From NCBI GenBank assembly GCA_002099365.1, contig MSED01000004.1:1550001-1614000 (forward strand): a DNA stretch of 64,000 nt, in the 5' to 3' direction. A program made the position numbers and the translations under genes. The number at the start of each line of letters is the position of its first letter. Positions within the stretch are counted from its first letter, which is position 1. Of this stretch, positions 11,940-21,602 are shown piece after piece. The stretch comes from Phialophora verrucosa (taxonomy: Eukaryota; Ascomycota; Eurotiomycetes; Chaetothyriales; Herpotrichiellaceae). The notes under the pieces were generated by a model. It saw only the letters and a list, made by a program, of their open reading frames with translations. It was not told where the DNA came from and ran no database searches.

Positions 11940-12041
11940 ATGTCTGCCACAGATCTTCCGGATTTCAAGAATCTACCAACCGTCCCCGGGACCTCGCAAC
12001 TCTGTGCGTGAGGACTCTGGGACGCTGAATGTGCAATGTAA
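11940..12041 (+). pseudogene. Relic of a fungal cyclase-family (kynurenine formamidase-like) gene, 5' end only
   Basis: The ATG at 11940 opens 23 codons beginning MSATDLPDFKNLPTVPGTSQ and ending LCA. An in-frame TGA (12009-12011) follows, then GLWDAECAM and a TAA at 12039. Fungal putative cyclases (the metal-dependent hydrolase family that includes kynurenine formamidase) open with a leader of this kind: LPDFxxLPxVxGMPQGCAWGLWD. The TGA sits exactly where that leader has Trp (TGG), so a single G-to-A change would explain it. The remaining roughly 300 residues are not visible downstream. A short plus-strand frame at 12110-12240 (WETTDWPVNYPWDKYIRR) could be further debris but I cannot assign it. 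The identification rests on the leader alone. Confidence 0.6.
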
Positions 12042-12615
12042 GCGAGCCGTCTCTTCAGGGGCTGGTGGACAATGCCAATCACATATTATGCAGAATCGGC
12101 TGTTTGGGAGCAGTTTGGCCAGCCTTGCGGAAGTATACATTCTGGAATGCTTCCCCATCATGGCCCATGCCTGGGAGACCACCGATTGGCCTGTCAACTA
12201 CCCGTGGGACAAGTATATTCGCCGAATTTCAGGCTTGGTGTGTGCCGAGAGCGCCCACCCTCGTTCTCCTTCCCCGGAGACGGTTTACCTCGGCGGGAAA
12301 AACTGTCACCCATCTAGATAGGATAGAACATTCCCCGACGAGGAGGATCTAGTCCGCTTCGCGTGGCCTGGAGGATGGAGAAGCTGTCGTTTCCCCGCAC
12401 TGACCCATTGTATTGGCACGATTGGTTTGTTGTAGAGCGATGCGGCACTCGTTTGCCGGTGGTTGGAGATGTCGAGCAAAAGCATTCCGCGTCCTTCTGC
12501 TTTCTGTAAATTTCCATGCCCATTTGCGACTTGTTATGCCAATAAGAAGGTTGAGCCGAGTATAGAATAATATCTACTAGATAAATCCCATCGATCCTAG
12601 AGAGCCTATCAGACA
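12042..12615. other. Intergenic upstream of zinc dehydrogenase, possible pseudogene debris
   Basis: Several overlapping plus-strand ORFs (12029-12352) show no convincing family. The interval is best read as decayed coding sequence plus the promoter of the dehydrogenase. Confidence 0.4.
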
Positions 12616-13957
12616 ATGCGTGCGCTCCGGTTCCATGGCAACAAAGACGTCCGAGTGGATGAGATCCCAGTACCAGCCTTGCGACCGGGCTGGGTGAAGG
12701 TCAAGAATGCTTGGGCTGGAATATGCGGATCTGGTGCATCACTACATCTCCTGTCGAAAGTGCAGATCAAGGGTTGACTTGTCCTCACAGATTTGCATGA
12801 GTATTCTATTGGACCGATGAACATGCCCACCAAACCTCACATATTGACTGGCGAGACTATGCCGTCAGTGTTCGGTCAGCGCTGAAGGACTTCTGGGAGT
12901 GGTAGACATTGACGGTACTAACGCCCCTTCAGGCCACGAGTTCGCAGGTACCATTGTGGAATTGGGCGAGGGCGTGACGGACCTGGAAGTTGGGCAGAAA
13001 GTAGCCGTCTTCCCCGTCCTCTCGGACCGCACGTGCCACTGGTGTCAGGAAGAGACGTATGGGTTATGCGAGAAATGGGGCTTCCTAGGATACAGCGGCT
13101 ACGGTGGCGGAATGGCCCAGTACATATGCATCGACAAGGAAGCCATCCACAAACTTCCAGATAACATGCCCCTCGATGTGGGGGCGCTGGTTGAGCCGCT
13201 CGCTGTGGCATGGCACGCTGTGAAGCTGAGCAAGGTCGGGCCTGCGCATCATTGCCTGGTTGTCGGCGCTGGTAAGCACACCCATACGCATATGCACACT
13301 CCATCTAACCCTATGCTGACGTCTTGCAAAAAAAACTTCAGGTCCAATCGGCATCGCAGCAGTCCACTGTCTTCTCGCTCACGGGGTCCGGTCAGTAATT
13401 GTCTCTGAACCGTCGCCCGCCAGAAGGCAGCACGCCAAGGACGCCGGCGCATCGTACGTGCTGGATCCTACGACGGAAGACGTCCCTGCCTTCTGTAAGA
13501 AAATCGCCGACGGCTATGGCGTACATGCAGTCTTTGAATGTGCTGGGATCCAGGCTGCGTTTGATGTGGCGCTGGCATCCGTACGCGGCAAAGGGGCGAT
13601 CATCAATATCAGTATCTTCGAAAAGCCGCTTGTGATCCAGACTCCAAACTTGATCAATCGGAGATCGATCAGCTACATTGGATCGAATATTTATACTCGT
13701 GGGGAGTTTCAGGAGGTCATTGATGCTATTGCTTCCGGTAAGCCGTGCTCTGGATAAGACATTATTCTGCTTTTGAGAAGAGGTTCATCGTACGCGTGAT
13801 GCTGACCTCCGTGTTTTAACGAACAGGGAAAATCAAGGCTCCGGAGAAGATGATCACTGGGAGAGTGTCGTTGGATGACGCTGAAGAAAAGGGATTTCGT
13901 GTCCTTCTAGATCAAAAGGATAAGCATGTGAAGATCCTGGTAGATCCTTGGGCGTAG
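12616..13957 (+). CDS. Zinc-dependent alcohol dehydrogenase, 2,3-butanediol/sorbitol dehydrogenase type
   Basis: Cytosolic medium-chain dehydrogenase of 355 residues. Five exons join in frame: 12616-12733, 12791-12874, 12933-13271, 13342-13737 and 13827-13957. The catalytic zinc ligands are rebuilt across introns: AGICGSDLHEY (Cys), then TMPSVFGHEFAG (His-Glu). The structural-zinc loop reads SDRTCHWC then a third Cys seven residues on, the D-R-T-C-x2-C form usual in the butanediol-dehydrogenase branch. ALVEPLAVAWHAV follows. The cofactor turn VVGAGPIG is restored across the third intron. The last third carries GHAVFECAG-like and IINISIFEKP strands, and the protein ends at ILVDPWA. The reaction would be reversible NAD-linked oxidation of a vicinal diol or acyloin; the exact substrate is unknown. 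Its position beside an SDR and an epoxide hydrolase suits diol oxidation (inference). Confidence 0.9.
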
Positions 13958-14614
13958 GTCAATACTCTTACCGAGAACGATTTAGTCATCCCGGGGCCTG
14001 CTGCCGTTCGTACCAACGAACAGCCTTCATATCTTCTGGTTAGTAAACATGATGATGATAATATACTAGATCGGGAATCCCGGGCGCAAGCCAGTTAAGG
14101 TTCTAGATGCTGTTGGATGACTTAGCAGAGGGGACAATATGTACGTTCCCATTTTTTTTCTTCAAAAGGAATTTTGAATTCGCTCTGTTTGTAAGCGAGG
14201 CTGATTGTATTCGACAGGACGAAGGGTGAGTGTGAAAGCGAGTGAAGGGGAGTGAGGTGCGTACGTAGGTAGGAGGAAGGGTGAGTCGTTATGAAAGCGG
14301 CTCGGTGCGGTGAGTGGCACTCGGGCTCGAGTAGCTTTTAATACTCGTCTTGTCTTGCCGATATGTGGCGAACTGAAATTCCGGTTCGCTAACCTGCTTA
14401 TTGGGCACAGCCATTCAGTTGGGTGGAACAAGTTGTGACAGAGTCAGAGAAGTCAGACAAGACCAGCTTGTTAGTAATTGAACAGATCGAAAGGACTTGT
14501 ACTGTAAGAGGACGGAGAGGGCCAGAAACATCCATCTGCTCCAATCATTGTCATATTATAGCTTGATCGATGATCATGATATGCCTCTGATGCATTCTCG
14601 GATAGCAATGCTGC
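13958..14614. other. Intergenic, convergent 3' flanks
   Basis: A 657-nt interval between two genes that end facing each other. No coding signal. A T run near 14151-14160 could serve in 3'-end formation, but I see nothing specific. Confidence 0.45.
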
Positions 14615-16127
14615 CTAAGCTTTGCGTTGGTCCCCTTGATCGTCGAAGATCTTTGTGCCCGAGGATTCACGATCGCCAAAAAATCTCCTGATATCATCGA
14701 TCAACAGATCAGGCGCGTCTAGGCTCGGGAAATGACCACCTCTCTCGTGAACAACGCGGTATTTGACGTTGCCGCCTCTTCTAGCCCATTCGAGAGGAGT
14801 TCTGTACCAGATGTCCAAAGGAAACTCGGATATTGCCACGGGTTGTGTCACGTAGGGCAGTTGATTGATGCCAGTGGTGGAGATGGCACCGTCCTGCGAG
14901 GCGCAAAAAGAAAACAAACCGCGTCAGCCGAAACGTCTTCGCCGCAGCGGTAAGCAATGCATAATGCGTTTGCGTGAGGGGATGACTAGATATGTGGCCA
15001 GTCTGGAAGAAAGAGAACCACCGTACCGGCCCCTCTTCAACGTAAAATGTTGATGAAAGCATTGTGAGGTTTTGACTCACCTGGGCACCATTCTTATACA
15101 GAGAGAAGGCTCCGTATGGTCCGCCGATCCAGTGCATCATTGTCCAGGTGACAACTCGGTCCGGCGTCCAGATTTTTGCAGGGTCCATGACACCAGGTCT
15201 GAGAGCGTCGTAGATCCACATGGCCAGCCCGACGGGACTGTCGGTGAGACCAATCGCCAGACGTAGGGGACGGGTCTGTTGCAGCTGGCCATAGCCCCAG
15301 GACTTCGCGATGAAGCCTTGGTAAAGGTCGATCACGTAGGTCTCGTCGTCAGACGTTTGGTTCTGTGCACGACGGGCCAGGTCCTCTTCGCGCGGCGGCG
15401 TAACCCAAAAGTTGGACAGGCCCGAGACGACATTTTCTGGGAAATCGACCGCCGCATACCGGTTGATCAAGTCGCCGGCGTCGCCGCCCTGGAAGACGTA
15501 CTTGCCGTAACCGAGCTTCAACATCAAGGCGCGGAACGTCGCCCCGGCCTGGCGATACCCAAACCCGGGTCTTCGGGGTGCCGGACTGAATCCATATCCT
15601 GGGATCGAAGGTGCTACGACGTGAAAGGCCGGACACGCTGTATTGGGGGGATCGGTCAGTGGGGCAATGAGGCTTTCAACTTCCAGAAAGGACCCAGGCC
15701 ATCCGTGGAGGAAAAGAAGTGGAATTGCGTCGGGGCGACTGGACTTGTGGTGGACAAAGTGCAGAGGAACAGGATCTGCGTATCTGTGATGCTCTGTCAA
15801 AGGTGTTTGGACAGTGGTCGTGAAATGGTTCAGGTCTTGATTCAGTCGCGCTTCCACATTTCTCCAGTCATACTCGTTTGCCCAGAACCGGGCGATCTCT
15901 CGCGCACAGCGCTGAGGAGGTCCATCAACATTTTCTTCCTGGCATTCTTGGTCCTCGGCGAAGCGCGTGAGCGAAATTTTGAGCTTGGTGAGGTCGAGAA
16001 AGTCCTGCTTCACGGAAATGTTGAAGGGAAGGATTTCCTCGCCGAAAATGGCTTCAAAGTTCAGCTTCGAGTATTTGTCTGTCCATGTGCCGCACAACGG
16101 GGCCTGAGAGTCCATCTTAGACTCCAT
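14615..16127 (-). CDS. Epoxide hydrolase, EHN-domain microsomal type
   Basis: Alpha/beta-hydrolase of 441 residues that opens epoxides to vicinal diols through an Asp ester intermediate. Exons are 16127-15081 and 14893-14615, split by a 187-nt intron (GTGAGT..CAG). The N-terminal 110 residues match the EHN segment (PFNISVKQDFLDLTKLKISL). The oxyanion motif HGWPGS is at residues 141-146. The nucleophile elbow is GGDAGD with the Asp at residue 216; most relatives have Trp directly after this Asp, here Ala. WGYGQLQQTRPL and the catalytic-His motif ERGGHFP (exon 2) follow the expected order. The start could also be Met5. A zinc dehydrogenase lies to its left and a monooxygenase fragment to its right. 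Conceivably it shares a pathway with both. Confidence 0.9.
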
Positions 16128-16725
16128 TGGAAAATCAGATGCCGACAGACCCCGTGAGAGGAGATCTGCTGGATTTCCTGTGTTTGAGGCAATTAGCTAG
16201 TCATGTTACTGAGAGGGGGATAACAAAGACTCGCCTTGGTATTTAGTGAAGCTCACCGCGAAACTCCAAGCTGGAGAAAAGAGGAGCGTTAGTATAAGCA
16301 TCTAGTACGCTGATCGGAAGCTACTATTATGCCAAGCTGCCAAATCCTGGGCCGGTGCGGCGGATTGTGGCTGATTTATCACATCAGCAAGTGCCCAGCT
16401 GGTGATATCACGGGTCGTGTCTGGGCGGCACCAGGCCAAACTCAGGGTACCGGAGCTAGATCCTCGGCTAGATCGGAAACACCGAGGGTCATCCCCTTTG
16501 CTCATATGCAATACAGTAGCTTCCTACATCAGCAGCAGTACTGTCGAGGACGCCTTGAGACTGACGACTAAGACTTGCCGCGGCAGGTGAAAGGAAAATT
16601 GTCGTATAGAGCGCGGTAAGAATAGACGCCACTTTCCCAGCCCTTTTCCTGTGAAAAGCGCAATAGAGAGAAACCAGAGAGAAGACAATATTCGAAGTTA
16701 TTCTATTTCTGCTTGTCTAAAGTAC
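16128..16725. other. Intergenic, epoxide hydrolase promoter
   Basis: A 598-nt interval upstream of the epoxide hydrolase and downstream of the monooxygenase fragment. No supported gene. Confidence 0.45.
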
Positions 16726-17731
16726 CTATTCTATGTCCCACGCCTCGTCCTCGTTGTTACGGATGTAAGGCACGGGCAAGGTCTCTGGGCTAAACTTGGT
16801 TTCGGTCACGGTTAGCCCATTGCCCAAGAAGGCAAACATGTTTCCGGGCTCCTGGTATACAATGTCGTAATGCTCGAATCGAGGTGTCTTGAGGTATTTG
16901 AGGTGGTGCAGGAGACTACCGGGCCATGTGTAGATCCGCCCATCTGGCTTGTTGTCCTGATTTTCGCCAGTATGATCAGCAAAGAGCCAGCGCCCAAGAG
17001 AAACAAACAACCGCATAAATTCATGGAACAAAGAGAACACAGCGATGACTAACCTTATACCAGCTCCGACAGTTTTCTGCCCACACCGAGTGTTTCCTAT
17101 GCCAGGCGTCCATGTAGAGGTTCATCTGGGTCGCCACATCGGCCTTGGGCGTCAGGCTCTTGATGCCGTCCTGCTGCAACTTCCGGCACATCTGCATGAT
17201 GTATTCGATCTGGACGTCGTGGCTCGGGAGCTGCGCCCCCTGGCTCCAATTGCCCCGGGGCCCATTGACCACAAAGTAGTTTGGGAATCCAGGGCAGGCG
17301 ATGGATGCGTACACGTTCGGCTCGCAGTCTTGCATGACCAAGCCATTCACGCCCGTGATCTTGTAATGGGGTGTGAATTGAATGTCGAAGCCTGTCGCAC
17401 ATGCAATGATGTCCAGTTCATACTCGACCCCGGCCTTTGTCAATATGCCATTAGGTGTGATTCGAAGAATCTCTTCGAAGGTTGGCTTGACATTTTCTAG
17501 CGCTAAAGCCTCGAGGTACCCTTCTCCCGGCGTCAGTCGACGGCAACCTGGGCTCCATTCCGGGATGAATCTCTTTTTGACTTCCTCCAATCCCGGTCGT
17601 GCCAGCTTTTTCGCCATTGATTTCTGCATGACTTCTTTCGCCTGAAGGTTTGCTTCGCTGCCCCTGTAGAATGCTCGAAAGCCACTGATGACTGCCCGCT
17701 GAGCCCTTGTGCACACATGAGCAACAGTCAC
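16726..17731 (-). pseudogene. Baeyer-Villiger-type flavin monooxygenase, C-terminal half only
   Basis: Two exons, 17731-17054 and 16956-16726, join across a 97-nt intron to give SWYKDNKPDGRIYTWPGSLLHH, the conserved C-terminal signature of FAD/NADPH Baeyer-Villiger monooxygenases. Upstream sequence includes FRAFYRGSEANLQAKEV, RRLTPGEGYLEAL, DIIACATGFD (the second ATG motif of the family) and PNYFVVNGPRGNW. These correspond to roughly the second half of a 550-600 residue enzyme. The FAD and NADPH GxGxxG turns and the F-x-G-x3-H-x3-W-P fingerprint are absent. I found no remnant of them between 17732 and the INP1 start at 18184. A short frame opening at 17812 does not splice in phase. The likeliest reading is a 5'-deleted gene. 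Confidence 0.75.
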
Positions 17732-17812
17732 GTTAGCTGGACAGAAATACAGTTACCTCTGGAGATTTCCTGGTGAGACGTAGCCATTTCTTCATCGCTG
17801 CGGCAGCAAGCC

Positions 17813-18183
17813 ATGGCTGCTACTGTAACGACCTCAGGCAGGAATTGTCTGGTTGACGTCTATTATTGTTTTGAGCAAGTTGAGACTCGGTTCAGGCGTC
17901 ACTCCCAGCTCACTTTCGACCTTACAGATCGCTCATTGGGGAAGGTGCAGGTGTCAACACGCCAAGGCTGCAGGGGTGGTTCGCTTGGTCGCTTGGTTCC
18001 CTCTTCAACGCAACCGCCCGCAGCCTGTAGGTTCTGTAGCTAGCTTGTTGAATAGCAATCTCGACTCTAATAAGCCCTCGATATAGACCATATTCTGGAT
18101 TTACTGCTGAGCAACAGCACACTGCACTGGTCCACCATTCAATATCCGCTTCACCAGGCCAATGCTCTCTGCAAAAATGCAGC
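17813..18183. promoter_or_regulatory. INP1 upstream region and breakpoint of truncated monooxygenase
   Basis: A 371-nt interval without coding evidence. It is presumably the INP1 promoter and the 5' deletion edge of the monooxygenase. Confidence 0.45.
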
Positions 18184-20439
18184 ATGGCCACACCACCATC
18201 ATCCTACGGCGAGCGACCCCCGCTGCAAGGCTATCGAAGGTCGTTTACAGTCCCTTCGCGACAGCTCTCCCTTCACGAGAGAGCAGGCCTGGACAGATCT
18301 GATGCGGACGCTGATATCCTCTACTCCCATCCCAATGCGCGCATCATAGCCTTTTCGCCGCCCACAGACTCGATTCAGACCCAGACCAAAGAGACTCTGC
18401 CCGACGCCGACTACCCCATTGATGCTGTGGAAACTCTGCCATGGCGGTCGCGCACCGAGACCCTAGCTACTAGCGGACTCATAAGGATCGAAAAAGTCCG
18501 AGGGTCAAGTCACTTCCTCAAGTCGGCGGACCAGAAAGTCATTCACACAATAATGCGCAATTCGCAGTGCTGGTGTGTCGATGGAGAATCCAAATTCGTG
18601 CTGCGCAGAGGGAAGTTTCTCTATTACCGGATCGAGTTACCGACGGAAACAGATGAGGACAAGCAGAAGGTCGAGGAGTTCAAAGCGGCTTTGGGAAAGG
18701 TGCTGCGATTCGAGCGGACGCCATGCCCGTTCAAGCGCGCATTCCACGTGGACCTACCGGACGATGCCATTACACCTCGGAGGAAAGGTACATGGAAGAG
18801 GCGGCAGCCACCTCAACCCACAACCCCCAATACCGACCCCTTGCCATTGAGGAGGACGAAGAATTCGCGAGCTTGGAGTTTCCAAGCGCAGAACGAGCCC
18901 AGCCCTCTTCAGACGTACGGTCGGCGAGGGTCGGATTATGGTTATAGTGCGAGTCGACGCTCGTCACGATCACGGCCGGATGCAAACAACTATCGGTGCT
19001 CCACTCCTTCTAGTGTGATCTCGAGTGAAGACGCATACGAAAGGGACCGCGAAGGCGAATCCAGCGAGGATGGCCTGCATAGAGAGGAGGCAAACCACCA
19101 GCAGCAGGCTGATGATGCTTCATTTAATGAGTCGGAGTCGGAAGAGCGGGCGGATATTTCTGATTCGCAACCTCTAGACGAACCATCTACAACAGGCGGA
19201 GACAAAGCCGAGGAAGAGCACGTGCTGCCAAAGTCTGTCGCACCTCCAGCCAACGACCCTCCAGATGATATAGAAGAGACACGACTGTCAATACTGCCTC
19301 ATGCAGATGGGTTAGGTACTCCACCCTCCAAGGAAGACACTCCGCAAGAGGCACCAGGAGACCTTGAGAACGAGGTCGACGGCGAAGAATCCCTTTCAGC
19401 TGTGGATCGACATGAACAGGAAGTAGAAAGCACTGTGGATAGTCCAGAGCGATCTTCCGTGGCAAGGGTAGCTGAGCAGCACGTTGAAGAAGACGCGCCA
19501 TCGACACCCGCGAAAGGCGACTCAGAAGCCCGATTGATCGACACCAATGCGCCAATGATTGGTGAAATTGGCACCACCGTAACCGTGGGGGAGCCACAGT
19601 CTGGAGAAACAGATTCTGGACCTGATGACCTTATAACGGCCGAGCAAAACGACGACGATGTTCTCAGCAGAGTCTCGAGCGTGGATTCCTTCTACACCAC
19701 CGACTCCCTAGGTCAAGATATGCTTGACGAACAAGTCCAAGCCATCGACTTTGAGAAGGGGGAGCATGCGGAAGGCTTTACTCCCTTCTTCCTGAACCGC
19801 AATCAGCACCAAAGAGGTCTATCGGAGATGACAATAACGGCTTCTACCATCGCGTCAGAGCAGAGTCCTCAGAAACAACGACCCTCAACAAGCGACTCAA
19901 CACCAGGACTTGCGCATTCATCAGTGTCAGACTCGTCGTGGCCGGAAGTGCACACGCCACCGGCCTCACCTATGAAAGAAAACCTACGCCGTCGCCTACA
20001 AGCGAAGCGATCTCTTTCCCCACTGCCACCACCCACAATACTCTATTCCCCATCCAGCTCGCCCACGAGCCCCAACTACGGCTCCCCGTTCACCGCACAA
20101 TTCTTGCAAAAGGCCGCGAACGTGGCTCTCGTCAAGCCGATCGAAGCGGTCGTGTTACTTGTACACATTCTTGCGCGGATAGCCGGTGGTGCCACCCTGA
20201 ATGACCTGTTCAGTGGCGACCTCTTCCGCAGGCCCGGTGAACGCGAGGAAGGCGTCCACCGCCGGAGGACTAGCTTTCCAGACCAGCCTGCCCAGCCGAG
20301 GGACGACAGCGAGGAAGAGGATGACTTTGGCGTACCAATCAGGGGCAGGTCGAAAAGTGTAGAAGCGACCCCTGCCAAGGCACAGGATAACAAGATGAAG
20401 AAGGACGAGGACAAAGATTCCATCTTCGATCTGGATTAG
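18184..20439 (+). CDS. INP1: Inheritance of peroxisomes protein 1 (Inp1)
   Basis: A single-exon, 751-residue protein that tethers peroxisomes at the cell cortex so that a share stays in the mother compartment. The conserved Inp1 core is in residues 100-205: FLKSADQKVIH, SQCWCVDGESKFVLR (about 127-141), a YYRIELP strand, and RTPCPFKRAFHVDLPDDA followed by PRRKGTWKRR. A long acidic, Ser/Glu-rich low-complexity middle follows (about 210-600). The C-terminal region PNYGSPFTAQFLQ, then VALVKPIEAVVLLVHILARIA, is a second conserved patch and includes a hydrophobic helix. The ATG at 18184 begins a basic, Ser-rich leader typical of the family. No intron is needed. Upstream lies the promoter region at 17813-18183. 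Confidence 0.92.
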   Translation: MATPPSSYGERPPLQGYRRSFTVPSRQLSLHERAGLDRSDADADILYSHPNARIIAFSPPTDSIQTQTKETLPDADYPIDAVETLPWRSRTETLATSGLIRIEKVRGSSHFLKSADQKVIHTIMRNSQCWCVDGESKFVLRRGKFLYYRIELPTETDEDKQKVEEFKAALGKVLRFERTPCPFKRAFHVDLPDDAITPRRKGTWKRRQPPQPTTPNTDPLPLRRTKNSRAWSFQAQNEPSPLQTYGRRGSDYGYSASRRSSRSRPDANNYRCSTPSSVISSEDAYERDREGESSEDGLHREEANHQQQADDASFNESESEERADISDSQPLDEPSTTGGDKAEEEHVLPKSVAPPANDPPDDIEETRLSILPHADGLGTPPSKEDTPQEAPGDLENEVDGEESLSAVDRHEQEVESTVDSPERSSVARVAEQHVEEDAPSTPAKGDSEARLIDTNAPMIGEIGTTVTVGEPQSGETDSGPDDLITAEQNDDDVLSRVSSVDSFYTTDSLGQDMLDEQVQAIDFEKGEHAEGFTPFFLNRNQHQRGLSEMTITASTIASEQSPQKQRPSTSDSTPGLAHSSVSDSSWPEVHTPPASPMKENLRRRLQAKRSLSPLPPPTILYSPSSSPTSPNYGSPFTAQFLQKAANVALVKPIEAVVLLVHILARIAGGATLNDLFSGDLFRRPGEREEGVHRRRTSFPDQPAQPRDDSEEEDDFGVPIRGRSKSVEATPAKAQDNKMKKDEDKDSIFDLD

Positions 20440-20845
20440 TGCTCCGGATTGCGATGGTGAACATGGTCGCCATATTCATTTGAGTTCAGTTAATCTAAGC
20501 GTGGCGTTCTTTGCTTGTACCATTTGGCTCTTGGTGGAGGCTTGCATAGTATGACGGGAGGACCTCTTCTGCGACATACAAGCCTTGATGATACCACCAG
20601 ATATCCATGCCTTTTATGTATCAGTATCCTGTCGTCTCCATGACTCGGTACTGTCCTCCCATCATGGTGACGGTATTACTTCCGCCGTTTGCAGCGCGCG
20701 AAACTCGACCCCAAGGCGGATGAAATCAACCCGGCGTGATCATGCCCGCAAGCCTGTCTACATGCCTCTGCCGGCTATGGAAAATTGGACGTTATATCGT
20801 ACGTTGCCCGCAGTCCCCAGTCGAAGATCCCCGTCCGTCCCTCCT
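20440..20845. other. Intergenic, convergent 3' flanks of INP1 and SRP14
   Basis: A 406-nt interval where the two genes converge. ORFs crossing it on the plus strand are antisense shadows of SRP14. Confidence 0.5.
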
Positions 20846-21381
20846 TTACGTCCCTGCGCCAGCCTTCCCCTTCTTCTTTGCCTTCGCCCGCTCCTTTGCC
20901 TTTTTCTTATCCCGCTTCCTCAGGCCCTCCATCCCCTTCTTGCACACGTCCGCATACCGCGTGTAGAATGCCTCCAGATCCGACGCAGCCACCAGGGTCG
21001 CGAACCTGATCTTCGGCTTCGCGCCCGCGTCGGCCGTACTAGATTTCGATTTCGAAGCCTTGGACGCAGAAGTGGAGGTGGATGTATGCTTTTTGGGTTT
21101 CCCGGCACCATTAGTCGCGCGGATGAGGATCTGTGCTGAGTCCGCACCAGGGGGTGACGATGATGCCTCAGGATCGGCGGAGAGAGGCTTCTGGGTGAGG
21201 AAGATCGAGCCGTGCGCTTGTGCGTGCGTTGAGGTGAGGAGCGTGCTCAGGCGGGTGAGGAACTGCGCACCACAGACATAGACGTCGTTAGTGCTGTGCT
21301 CTGTGAAAGGGGTGGATTTTCTCAGGTTTTAAGACAGTAGAAAGGGCTCACCTCATCGTTTGTGAGTCGTTCTTGAGACAT
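20846..21381 (-). CDS. SRP14: Signal recognition particle subunit SRP14
   Basis: A small cytosolic RNA-binding protein of 148 residues, part of the SRP Alu domain that arrests elongation. Exon 1 (21381-21352) encodes MSQERLTNDE; a GTGAGC..CAG intron of 89 nt follows. Exon 2 (21262-20846) encodes FLTRLSTLLTSTHAQAHGSIFLTQKPL, the family's first helix and strand. ILIRATNG comes next, then a Lys/Ser/Thr/Ala-rich insertion, then KIRFATLVAASDLEAFYTRYADVCKKGMEGLRKRDK, the conserved second half. A basic tail KKKAKERAKKKGKAG ends the protein. The start exon is too short for automated ORF calling, but the splice and the conserved order make the model firm. It is divergent from SGD1 with only 221 nt between starts. 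Confidence 0.92.
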
Positions 21382-21602
21382 ATTCACGGTGTTGATTGCG
21401 GTGCGTATCGAAATGCATGTCGCTACTTCTTTAGATGTCAAGGGATGTGGGGGAGAAACTGTATTTCGCGGCATATCTTCGGCTGAATTCTCCGCATTCG
21501 AGATAATTTCTTGCAACTGCGCGACACTTGATCACCCACCCGCTCTAGCCTTGGTCTCCAGCTTGCTTTGGATCTGCCGTGGTAAGAGTTTTGCTGGGTA
21601 AG
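21382..21602. promoter_or_regulatory. Bidirectional SRP14/SGD1 promoter
   Basis: The 221 nt separating two divergent genes for RNP and ribosome functions. A shared promoter is inferred from spacing alone. Confidence 0.6.

Noticed and set aside
15279..16157. 292-codon plus-strand ORF
   Set aside because: It is antisense to the epoxide hydrolase exon, whose catalytic motifs are on the minus strand.
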